Source: Euryarchaeota archaeon UBA39
GTDB taxonomy: Archaea; Thermoplasmatota; Poseidoniia; Poseidoniales; Thalassarchaeaceae
Direction: 5' to 3'
NCBI GenBank assembly: GCA_002503045.1
Contig: DAQW01000065.1
Location: 1,948-22,983 of the forward strand
Length of the DNA: 21,036 nt
This document shows, piece after piece, positions 15,901-21,036 of this stretch (positions are counted from its first letter, which is position 1; each line of letters opens with the position of its first letter). Under the pieces are notes generated by a model that was not told where the DNA came from, did no database searches, and was given only the letters and a program-made list of their open reading frames with translations. The translations under genes and the position numbers were made by a program.

Positions 15901-16580
15901 AGGTCTCCATTTGGATCAGATGTTACCTTTAGCTGGCCTCCTTGCCCGGTTCTTAACCAATCAGCAGTTTCTTGAGATGAGCCATAAACAGATGAACCAT
16001 CAATCCAACCTGTTACAGAGTTAGGATATTCTCTTGGTATGTTTTCGATACCAGTTGATTGATTGTATATTGATCGAAACATCATTATCATATTCGCTCC
16101 AGTTCCTTGAGGGTCCATCCAAAGATCACCTGAAGGAACTGGAATATCTATGCGTTCAGCGGCTCCATCTACTCGTCCATTTTGGGTGAGCGTGAAGTCG
16201 ATATCGTGAGTGATAAATTGTCCCCAAAGCCAATTCATGTCAGATAATCCGTCTTCGTCTAATACCATTCCATTGGGATTGTAACATACGGTGTTGCTAA
16301 TCTCTCTTGGACTAGGTAGTTCACTTCTGGAAATCCAATCAGAATCATTTGTCCCCGAAGAAGGGATTAATCGGATTAAATCTGAATTTCTCGAATTTAA
16401 TGCTGGATTGACTTCATGGTGCCCATATCCGTCTATTGGGTAAGTGTCCTCAGGAATCTGTAATTGCCAATGTGTTGGCCCCGGTTCTTCTTTTTCTACA
16501 CTGAATGCATGAGCACTTGGAATCATTAGTAAAAGTAGCATTAGTGAGGCGACGGCCAAACTGTGCCAACGTCTGGTCAT
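12915..16580 (-). CDS. Secreted, membrane-anchored animal-type heme peroxidase with FG-GAP repeats and ASPIC/UnbV domain
   Basis: 1221 residues. A Sec-type signal peptide (1-25, cleaving after SAHA) is followed by an animal heme peroxidase domain (about 45-570). It has distal Gln121 and His125 with calcium Asp126 in GQFITHD, catalytic Arg258 and heme-linking Glu261 in GDSRANEH, REHNR (274-278), proximal His349 in FRMGHS, GGIDPVLRGL (387-396) and QRGRDHGIPDY (433-443). Position 124 is Thr where the family has the ester-forming Asp. Seven calcium-type FG-GAP/VCBS motifs (DxDGDxD-like) fall near 651, 717, 778, 888, 939, 990 and 1047. An ASPIC/UnbV-like domain spans about 1078-1170, and a membrane helix 1182-1202 precedes a short cytosolic tail. 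The frame is open to 16835, but that part overlaps the divergent gene. ATG 16580 starts the signal peptide and fits the upstream TATA box. Confidence 0.9.
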   Translation of the reverse strand: MTRRWHSLAVASLMLLLLMIPSAHAFSVEKEEPGPTHWQLQIPEDTYPIDGYGHHEVNPALNSRNSDLIRLIPSSGTNDSDWISRSELPSPREISNTVCYNPNGMVLDEDGLSDMNWLWGQFITHDIDFTLTQNGRVDGAAERIDIPVPSGDLWMDPQGTGANMIMMFRSIYNQSTGIENIPREYPNSVTGWIDGSSVYGSSQETADWLRTGQGGQLKVTSDPNGDLLPLAAEDDETAPSMSFVGFSASERYIAGDSRANEHVGLTAIHILFVREHNRIAEVLESQNPEWTDEDLYQSARKYVTALMQQITYQEYLPSMNIYSDWGEYDSAVDPSISNAFATLAFRMGHSQIGPLTLRLEENRTSIPQGSIAMENGFWDPNSLVTDGGIDPVLRGLAFTTQEANDVGYIHALRNMLFGAPGMGGMDMCAIDIQRGRDHGIPDYGSFRDLVGLEVANNWSDVTSDSELASRLDSIYPNVSSSDPLIGMYAEDHNWTHYFPEYDENRTIHSTVGPTMHQIIRDQFHRLRVSDPLFYEWDPDLSEVLDEIRNTTLTDIILRNTGIEGMVCLSMISEQHWIENSDNDFTQSDNFCRNENLNFAPGPPVEISNPTEERTTVLNAKMTERTGRSGLGEINLGMTSQWASYGPSIAPGDCNGDGLIDIAVGAVFDQEGWEKGDDFLTGRMHLMKNIGGNQFIDITEEAGLPTSNSTALGLTWADFDEDGDLDLHVSNFGEADVENVTSGAPNELYRNDGECTFTEIGEEVGVDNSGHSSKGLWADYDHDGDLDLYSMNFGILSEEQLLVRQESNILYQNQLKETGNANFLPVTIFAGRIDGGTLEPSSEGEVAVGDAFSIAITAPENPSAQMLTPSDRDPNGKGSGMSWAGVFVDMDGDAMEDIFVASDFGFSPFYNGSNSGAFRTSTFSHNFSLPGTGMGASVGDIEGDGDLDLCVSNFGPNYLWMQSEPTNWEEVGVDRGIAENILVNWDCKFLDVDLDGDLDLWFGVGKINPYTSFNNNSLYINDGNGHFIDGIDAIGLLDQGKTMGSTWADFDGDGDLDLVLGDSNIGIRFFENDAAQRDNVRWIAIDPKSTNSNDGINKDAIGSIVDIEFSNGKIIRQAILAGDGFTGCSVSEIRLGIPSEVEIEEIRIIWNDGEVTTMDKWTLNRINVQNYDPDVNLLDERLVDRIVFIIIIVIIISFLGIIQFKAKQIETQLEDDEQQNID

Positions 16581-16737
16581 TGTTCTCACGATGATGATTG
16601 AGGTTATGATGCTGCTCCCTTTTTTTGATATATTTTGAATCAATTTGTGTAGATATCTTTCTTCTCTAGTATCCCACATTTCGTGACATCCCTTTTGAAG
16701 GGCCACCCGGTCGGGCAGGAGGTCGGGGGTTAATTGG
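16581..16737. promoter_or_regulatory. Divergent promoter region between peroxidase and endonuclease IV-like genes
   Basis: This 157-base gap holds no gene. On the minus strand CAAAATATATC (16637-16627) is a good TATA-like box about 51 bases before the peroxidase ATG. It would predict a leader of about 25 bases. The + strand has AT-rich stretches at 16621-16660 but no single convincing box. A small inverted repeat, CCCTT and AAGGG around a three-base loop (16690-16702), lies in the probable leader of the rightward gene. Confidence 0.5.
16717..16723 (+). promoter_or_regulatory. Shine-Dalgarno sequence for the endonuclease IV-like gene
   Basis: AGGAGGT is a near-perfect anti-16S match but lies 14 bases before the GTG at 16738, longer than usual. 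The frame is closed by TGA at 16696-16698, and no ATG occurs between. GTG 16738 is therefore the only standard start that keeps the conserved LRFGPAG N-terminus. Confidence 0.6.
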
Positions 16738-17868
16738 GTGCCACTTCGTTTCGGTCCAGCAGGGGTACCTTTGTCTTGCAAAGGGCGTACGATTGTCGAA
16801 GGAATGGATGACATAACCGCTCTCGGTCTATCCACAATGGAGATTCAAACTGTTCGGACGGTTGCACCCCAACATTTCAATGAGTATTGGCAGGCAGGAA
16901 TTTTGTCATGGAAATCAGATTTTGAAATGAATATGCATGGGCCATACTATGCTGACTTACTAGGGGACGCACGTTCACGTCAACGTACACTAATGAAGAT
17001 GGAAACAAGTATGCAAGCGGCCAAGGTTGTGAATGCCCGGCATATCACCTATCACGTTGGCCCTTATGGTGAGCGCCGTCCAGGAAGAGAGACAAATGAG
17101 CATCTAGCAAATATTTTGGAAGGAGTAGTCCAACGTTGCCGTGATCTTTGGGGCAATGAAGAGGATGAGATCGATTATGCCGCATTCCCTTGGGTCACTG
17201 AAGGAGAGCCTACATTGATTGGAATTGAGACTAGTGGGCAACAGTCACTTTGGGGTACTTTGGATGAGGTTTTGGAAGTCGTGAATCATGTGGATGGAAC
17301 CATCCCGGTCCTAAATATGGCACATATACATGCCAGAGGAAACGGCTCCCTACGTACTTCTGAAGACTTTGCGGAATTATTTGATCAGGTTCGTTCGGAA
17401 TTTGGAGGCAAGAAATTCTATTGCCATTTTTCTGGAATTGAACATCGTTCTGGTAATGCTATGCATTATACTCAGTTGAAGAAATCGGATCTTAAGTTTG
17501 AGCCATTAGCGGAATATCTTGCTGAAGAAGGAGATTGGTTAGATGTAACAGTCATTTCTGATTCACCTTTACTAGAACATGATGCTATGTATATGTTGCA
17601 ACAATATGACAAGGCGAAGCAGAAATTACTTGAACGCCGTGCTTTAGAAGAACGCCGAATTAAATTAGCAATTGAAGCCGGCCTAGACCCTGAAGAGTTG
17701 TTGGCAAGAGAAAAAGAACAGGCACGTTTGAGGCGCGAGGCTAATGAAAATGAAGCCTCTCCTAAACAGCCTGAACCTGCTGAGAAAAAGAAGGCACCTG
17801 CTAAGAAGAAAGCAGATACAGGTAGAATCGAATTTGAAGAAGAAGACGACGACGACGACCTTTTCTAA
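16738..17868 (+). CDS. Endonuclease IV-like (AP endonuclease family 2) TIM-barrel protein with charged C-terminal tail
   Basis: Probable metal-dependent TIM-barrel nuclease of the endonuclease IV superfamily (apurinic-site repair), 376 residues. The N-terminus LRFGPAGVPLSCKG and GLSTMEIQTVR (30-40) are typical of the archaeal branch. Candidate metal ligands follow the family order: His67 in MHGPY, His106 in TYHVGPYG, Glu164 in GIETSG, His196/His198 in NMAHIHARG, His230 in YCHFSGIE, and SDSPLLEHD (274-282). The Asp before His196 in classic Nfo reads Asn193, so activity is likely but not assured. Residues about 290-335 are a charged coiled-coil-like helix, then a Lys/Pro/Ala segment (about 340-360) and an acidic end EEDDDDDLF. 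The start is GTG 16738, the only option that keeps the conserved first strand. It is divergent from the peroxidase and ends two bases before the tRNA. Confidence 0.82.
   Translation: MPLRFGPAGVPLSCKGRTIVEGMDDITALGLSTMEIQTVRTVAPQHFNEYWQAGILSWKSDFEMNMHGPYYADLLGDARSRQRTLMKMETSMQAAKVVNARHITYHVGPYGERRPGRETNEHLANILEGVVQRCRDLWGNEEDEIDYAAFPWVTEGEPTLIGIETSGQQSLWGTLDEVLEVVNHVDGTIPVLNMAHIHARGNGSLRTSEDFAELFDQVRSEFGGKKFYCHFSGIEHRSGNAMHYTQLKKSDLKFEPLAEYLAEEGDWLDVTVISDSPLLEHDAMYMLQQYDKAKQKLLERRALEERRIKLAIEAGLDPEELLAREKEQARLRREANENEASPKQPEPAEKKKAPAKKKADTGRIEFEEEDDDDDLF
17845..17859 (+). repeat. (GAC)5 trinucleotide run in the acidic tail codons
   Basis: Five GAC codons in a row encode Asp-Asp-Asp-Asp-Asp near the end of the endonuclease IV-like protein. 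Simple runs like this can change length without a frameshift. No other microsatellite of this length was noticed nearby. Confidence 0.8.
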
Positions 17869-17870
17869 GG

Positions 17871-17946
17871 TGGTGCGACGGGCCGGGCTTGAACCGGCGA
17901 CTTCCAGATCTTCAGTCTGGCACTCTCCCAGCTGAGTTACCGTCGC
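17871..17946 (-). tRNA. tRNA-Phe (anticodon GAA) with encoded CCA
   Basis: The minus strand folds as a full cloverleaf. The acceptor stem is GCGACGG with CCGTCGC, followed by T8-A9. The D stem is ACTC/GAGT with loop AGCTGGGA. The anticodon stem is CCAGA/TCTGG with loop CTGAAGA, giving anticodon GAA. The variable loop is AAGTC, and the T stem GCCGG/CCGGC carries loop TTCAAGC. The discriminator base is A (17874), as expected for Phe, and CCA is encoded at 17873-17871. No intron is present. It lies 57 bases downstream of RNase PH on the same strand and converges on the endonuclease IV-like gene with a two-base gap. Confidence 0.97.
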
Positions 17947-18003
17947 AGTGCTCTCGCGACTATAGATTCCCATTCAAGGGTTCCGCTAAGAAAATGTCAT
18001 TTT

Positions 18004-18807
18004 TTATTCAGAAAGAACGTTCTTCTGGATTGCAAATAATTGTTTCATTGCAGTTTTTCCTGAACTAATTAGTGCATTGAGTTCATCTGATGAATATGTT
18101 GCTTCTTCACCGGTACCTTGGACTTCAACAAATTTTTCATCTGAGGTCATTACAATATTCATATCTACATCTGCGTTGCTATCTAAATCGTAATCGAGAT
18201 CTGCATAGACTTCTCCTTCTAGCAGACCTACACTGATTGCCGCCACATCGTGAGGCATGACCGAATTTTCATGAATCATTGCTTCTTCTTTTGTTAGTTC
18301 TACTTGACCATCAGAACCTTCTTCACGCTTATCTAATGGGAGGCAAATACCCTGAGAAATTAATCTTTTAATTGCAAGTCTAAGTGCAATTCCAGCGGCA
18401 GTAATTGATGCACAACGGGTACCTCCGTCAGCATTTAGCACATCACAATCGATGTTTAGTGCAATGGGGCCTAATGCTTCAAGATCTACTGCAGCACGAA
18501 GTGACCTAGCAATTAGTCGTTCAATCTCTTGAGTTCTTCCTTTTGCACCGTTTCTTTCTCTACGGAATCTTGAATCTGTTGATGCAGGCATAAGTGAATA
18601 CTCTGCATGCACCCATCCCTTTGTAGCATCTCTGGGGAACCATCTTGGAAGTGAACGTTCTTTCGTTACGCAAGCTAAAATCATTGTATTGCCCTGACGG
18701 TAAAGAACTGATGCAAGAGCATTTGGTGTAAAATCTAGTGTAACCTCAATTTGGCGTATTTCATCGTTCGATCTAGTTGGGGTAAACCCGCTTTTCATCT
18801 TGGCCAT
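18004..18807 (-). CDS. rph: RNase PH (bacterial type)
   Basis: Phosphate-dependent 3'-5' exoribonuclease that trims tRNA 3' ends. The 267 residues carry bacterial RNase PH motifs: RQGNTMILACV (37-47), GWVHAEYSLMP (64-74), GRTQEIERLIARSLRA (90-105, with the phosphate-binding Arg), DCDVLNADGGTR (120-131, second phosphate Arg) and the acidic DYDLDSNADVDMN (205-217) that holds the catalytic aspartates. These fit RNase PH and not the archaeal exosome Rrp41. Relative to about 238 residues in bacteria, there is an acidic insertion at about 157-184. The frame extends to a TTG at 18876, but ATG 18807 is chosen because it is directly preceded by a strong GGAGGAGGG. The gene follows mogA by 43 bases and precedes tRNA-Phe. 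Confidence 0.93.
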   Translation of the reverse strand: MAKMKSGFTPTRSNDEIRQIEVTLDFTPNALASVLYRQGNTMILACVTKERSLPRWFPRDATKGWVHAEYSLMPASTDSRFRRERNGAKGRTQEIERLIARSLRAAVDLEALGPIALNIDCDVLNADGGTRCASITAAGIALRLAIKRLISQGICLPLDKREEGSDGQVELTKEEAMIHENSVMPHDVAAISVGLLEGEVYADLDYDLDSNADVDMNIVMTSDEKFVEVQGTGEEATYSSDELNALISSGKTAMKQLFAIQKNVLSE

Positions 18808-18810
18808 ACC

Positions 18811-18819
18811 CCCTCCTCC
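18811..18819 (-). promoter_or_regulatory. Strong Shine-Dalgarno sequence of rph
   Basis: On the minus strand GGAGGAGGG runs to within three bases of ATG 18807. It fixes that ATG as the start and rules out the upstream TTG, which would extend the protein by 23 unconserved residues into the end of mogA. Confidence 0.75.
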
Positions 18820-18850
18820 AATGAATAGGAGTTGAACCCTTTGATTGAAT

Positions 18851-19381
18851 TCAACGATGATTTGGACGAAATGCAACTACGATTTCCGCATTCGTCTCAA
18901 TGAATGGCCCATCCATTAGGTCAATACATGCAGGTATTGATTCAAACAGAGGGATCAGAGTTTGTTCAATTGCTTTGGGAGAACCGGGTAAATTCAGAAT
19001 CAGACAATTCCCTCTCAATCCAGCAGTTTGTCTTGATAGAACAGCTGTGGGGACATATTCAAGAGAAATTTTTCGCATTAATTCCCCATAGCCTGGCATC
19101 ATCCGATCACATACACTTTCCGTTACTTCTGGAGTCACATCCCGAGATGAGGGGCCGGTACCTCCAGTCGTAATCACTAGGCAACATCTTTCATTATCAA
19201 CCAATTCAATCAATGCCATTTCAATGTCATTCTTTTCATCGGGGACTAGTTTTGCAATATGTTCCCACCGGGAACTAACAATCTGATTGATTGTTTGAAT
19301 TACTGCTGGACCGGACTCATCATCGTATATCCCAGCATGAGCTCGATCAGAAATCGTGAGAACTCCAATCTTAGCGTTCAT
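18851..19381 (-). CDS. mogA: Molybdopterin adenylyltransferase MogA
   Basis: Activates molybdopterin with ATP, giving adenylyl-molybdopterin for molybdate insertion. The 176-residue product closely follows bacterial MogA along its length: IGVLTISDRAHAG near 5-17, LVPDE (45-49), TTGGTGPSSRDVTPE (71-85), MPGYGELMR (95-103), VPTAVLSRQ (110-118), NLPGSPKA (130-137) and the ending VVAFRP. E. coli MogA has nearly the same blocks in the same order. Asp49 and Asp81 correspond to the catalytic aspartates. It looks more like bacterial MogA than the archaeal MoaB homologue. ATG 19381 lacks an upstream Shine-Dalgarno; the leader is instead rich in CCTCC on the minus strand. The gene lies 33 bases after the cyclotransferase gene. 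Confidence 0.95.
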   Translation of the reverse strand: MNAKIGVLTISDRAHAGIYDDESGPAVIQTINQIVSSRWEHIAKLVPDEKNDIEMALIELVDNERCCLVITTGGTGPSSRDVTPEVTESVCDRMMPGYGELMRKISLEYVPTAVLSRQTAGLRGNCLILNLPGSPKAIEQTLIPLFESIPACIDLMDGPFIETNAEIVVAFRPNHR

Positions 19382-19414
19382 GGCCTTCGCTGGAGGTGGA
19401 GGGAAATAAGATGT

Positions 19415-20272
19415 TCATTTTTTCGTCCACTCTCCTGATTCTATAGGAGTTCCATTTAATCCAATCCATCTGTATGTCCATGCTTGTTTCATGCCATCCG
19501 TTGTTTCTACATTGCAAAGTATGCGATCAAAAAGATTGTTTGAAGAACCATGTCCGTAGAATCCTTCAATTTCATCTAATCTATCTAGAACAGGGCTGAT
19601 GTCATTGAATGAATGTATTTCTCCAATTATTTCGTTATCTCCTTGAATCAATCCTGGGTATGCCCCTAAATCCAATAATTCTCCTCGGATTTTACCAGAA
19701 TGAGGTGTAGCAACACGTCCCTTAAGCATAGATTCTTGTCGAAGGAATCCTTGTTTCAAAGTGCCATATACGAAAACATGGTTACATTTGCTCAAATCCT
19801 CCCTATTTTCAGCAGCAGCATTTTGCCCCTTTGGATCCAAACCAAGTTGGTACATTCCATTTTCAACTATTTTTTTGTATTTCTCATTAGGTTCAACAAA
19901 GTAGTTTTTTCTTTGCTCGGTAACTACTATGTAGGTCACTGCTTCCAATAATTCTCCTGAAATTGTTTGGATTTGCACTGATTTACGTGAATAATAATTG
20001 GGGCTTCCTTCCTTTTTTTCTACATTTATCCATCCATCCATACTAGGTCTGAATAACATTCCACTTACTACTCCTCCTTTGAGTGGGCGTACATCAAGAG
20101 CACCTCCCTTTCTGCCGCTAGAATAGTAATGATAAACTGGAACATAATCTAACAAAAAACCAGCTGTTTGGAGTTGTAATGCCTCTTTCCATGGCAAATA
20201 ATGTCCCGAAGAATTCCAATCATCTTCGTTTAGATTTGAGCCATATCCGAAGTATAATTCGTCATTCGTCAT
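19415..20272 (-). CDS. Tandem gamma-glutamylcyclotransferase-fold protein
   Basis: The 285 residues contain two GGCT/AIG2-fold domains. Domain 1 (about 5-135) has YFGYGSNLN (7-15) and the candidate catalytic Glu88 in NVEKKEGSP, as in gamma-glutamylcyclotransferase. Domain 2 (about 165-280) has VFVYGTLKQG (166-175) and Glu236 in LDEIEGFYG, closer to the gamma-glutamylaminecyclotransferase/AIG2 type. Both substrate loops and both acidic residues look intact, so both sites could work, forming 5-oxoproline from gamma-glutamyl compounds. The substrate is unknown. ATG 20272 overlaps the stop of the upstream AstE-like gene in an ATGA junction, which implies translational coupling. A two-domain layout is less common than single-domain family members of about 110-190 residues. 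Confidence 0.85.
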   Translation of the reverse strand: MTNDELYFGYGSNLNEDDWNSSGHYLPWKEALQLQTAGFLLDYVPVYHYYSSGRKGGALDVRPLKGGVVSGMLFRPSMDGWINVEKKEGSPNYYSRKSVQIQTISGELLEAVTYIVVTEQRKNYFVEPNEKYKKIVENGMYQLGLDPKGQNAAAENREDLSKCNHVFVYGTLKQGFLRQESMLKGRVATPHSGKIRGELLDLGAYPGLIQGDNEIIGEIHSFNDISPVLDRLDEIEGFYGHGSSNNLFDRILCNVETTDGMKQAWTYRWIGLNGTPIESGEWTKK

Positions 20273-21036
20273 TCTTCATCCTCTGGAGTATCGTCAATAC
20301 ATGCTCCACCTTCATCGTCGGAAATATCTTCCAGCGTTTCAGAAACATCCCTTACTGTCCATTCAGTCATTGGAGCAGCCCGAATTTTTTGATGCGTCTT
20401 CTTCTTCTGAACTGATGCGATATTTGCCACTGGATCCCCTTCCCTAACTATAGGTGAAGTAGCTAGCCCCACAGCTACTCCTGACATCGGACTAAGAATT
20501 GCTTCAGCATCACCACTTAGTGGATTTGTAACATGCGCAATTGGCTGTCCTTCATCTACCAACTCTCCTGCAACAATAGCGGGGTGAAGCATTCCTCCTC
20601 TAGGAGATCTAATCCATCTTGATTTTCGAACAATCAGACGCCATTCAGGAAGCCGTAAATTGCCCTCAATCATTCCTAAATGAATCATTACATTCATGAT
20701 TCCTTGAACTCCTACAGCAATTGCTCCTCCTTCGAAGACATTTGCAGTACCTGCTTCCAATAGAATGGAATGAATTCCTAATCCTGTTGCAGTTCTTCTG
20801 AGAGATCCTTCTGGTCCGATTGAATGTAGCACAATTGGGGTTCCAAATGCTCTTGCTAATTCTTTAGAGTCTTCACGATCACAATTCGCCCTAATATGTG
20901 GGGCATTTGTTCTTCGAGCAGGTGCGGTATGAAGATCAATCAGATATTCACCTCTCATCACAACACGTTCAAACAATGCATGAGCGATTCTAGCCGAATG
21001 CGTTCCATTTGGTAGACCGGGAAAGCATCGATTCAG
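20269..21036 (-). CDS. AstE/AspA-family zinc carboxypeptidase-like protein, 5' end outside window
   Basis: The frame is open to the right edge, so only about 255 C-terminal codons are present. The TTG at 20976 is internal. The first visible residues include LNRCFPG, which matches the (D)LNRxFPG motif of succinylglutamate desuccinylase/aspartoacylase proteins. YLIDLHT provides the third zinc ligand His, and LLEAGT is near the catalytic Glu region. The upstream HxxE zinc motif would lie beyond the window. A small beta-barrel (roughly from LHPAIVAGELV to GDPVAN) matches the C-terminal biotinyl/lipoyl-like domain of the AstE-like subfamily. The end is acidic. The family removes acyl groups from amino acids or related amides. 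Its gene overlaps the cyclotransferase gene by four bases, which suggests a joint role in amide or gamma-glutamyl metabolism. Confidence 0.82.
   Translation of the reverse strand: MNRCFPGLPNGTHSARIAHALFERVVMRGEYLIDLHTAPARRTNAPHIRANCDREDSKELARAFGTPIVLHSIGPEGSLRRTATGLGIHSILLEAGTANVFEGGAIAVGVQGIMNVMIHLGMIEGNLRLPEWRLIVRKSRWIRSPRGGMLHPAIVAGELVDEGQPIAHVTNPLSGDAEAILSPMSGVAVGLATSPIVREGDPVANIASVQKKKTHQKIRAAPMTEWTVRDVSETLEDISDDEGGACIDDTPEDEE

Noticed and set aside
16550..16580. Twin-arginine (Tat) export signal on the peroxidase
   Set aside because: MTRRWHS has two arginines but lacks the hydrophobic residues that follow in the Tat consensus, and the long leucine core favours Sec export. The call is not certain.
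16581..16835. N-terminal extension of the peroxidase frame by 85 residues
   Set aside because: It overlaps the start of the divergent endonuclease IV-like gene, has no conserved content, and would bury the signal peptide that begins at ATG 16580.
17683..17973. A 96-codon minus-strand frame running through the tRNA
   Set aside because: It crosses a complete tRNA-Phe and the antisense of the endonuclease tail. The Phe/Leu-rich part is the antisense of Lys/Glu codons.
18004..18807. Archaeal exosome subunit Rrp41
   Set aside because: The GRTQEIERLI and DCDVLNADGGTR blocks follow bacterial RNase PH, and no exosome neighbours (Rrp4, Rrp42) are present.
1..21036. CRISPR arrays, insertion sequences or prophage genes
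   Set aside because: No regularly spaced direct repeats, transposase or phage-like genes were seen. All substantial frames are explained by chromosomal genes.

Overview
The window most likely comes from a planktonic Thermoplasmatota-like euryarchaeon, with marine group II / Poseidoniales as the best guess. This is inferred from gene content, because there is no rRNA and no search could be run. Archaeal signs are an archaeal-type FAD synthetase (ribL) inside a riboflavin operon, AT-rich TATA-like elements a short distance upstream of start codons, and an intron-free tRNA-Phe with an encoded CCA. Mixed in are proteins of bacterial type (MogA, RNase PH, two-barrel riboflavin synthase, fused 2-oxoacid dehydrogenase E1) and proteins of eukaryote-like type (an animal-type heme peroxidase, an LDL-receptor-A-like calcium box). 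Genes are densely packed, often overlapping by 1 or 4 bases, and no gene-free stretch reaches 300 bases.

Layout. At the left edge, the 3' part of a multi-pass metal transporter reads rightward (2-715). It meets a long leftward block. In the direction of transcription (right to left), that block begins with a secreted, membrane-anchored heme peroxidase (16580-12915). Next comes a riboflavin/FAD operon, ribB-ribL-ribE-ribH (12868-10674), continuing into a DoxX-like membrane protein and the FAD enzyme thioredoxin reductase (to 9261). Then follow a two-helix membrane protein ending in an LDLa-like tail, a MoeB-like E1 enzyme fused to rhodanese, a response-regulator protein, a fused E1 alpha-beta of a 2-oxoacid dehydrogenase, a Na+/Ca2+ antiporter, an acyl-CoA dehydrogenase and a MobA/MocA-like nucleotidyltransferase (to 731).

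A single rightward gene, an endonuclease IV-like TIM barrel with a charged tail (16738-17868), is divergent from the peroxidase and ends two bases before a tRNA-Phe(GAA) that reads the other way. A second leftward block to the right edge holds, in transcription order, an AstE/AspA-family metallohydrolase (5' end outside the window), a tandem gamma-glutamylcyclotransferase-fold protein, mogA, RNase PH (rph), then the tRNA.

How the genes fit together. Four consecutive genes cover the later riboflavin steps and FAD formation, and a flavoenzyme lies downstream. Molybdenum/sulfur-carrier functions are scattered (mocA-like, moeB-like, mogA). The E1 and the acyl-CoA dehydrogenase would fit 2-oxoacid or branched-chain catabolism, but no E2 or E3 is present here. 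RNase PH, a tRNA 3'-end trimming enzyme, lies just upstream of a tRNA gene. The most unusual item is the 1221-residue heme peroxidase joined to calcium-binding FG-GAP-type repeats and an ASPIC/UnbV domain. It keeps the catalytic residues but lacks the aspartate that normally forms one covalent heme bond.
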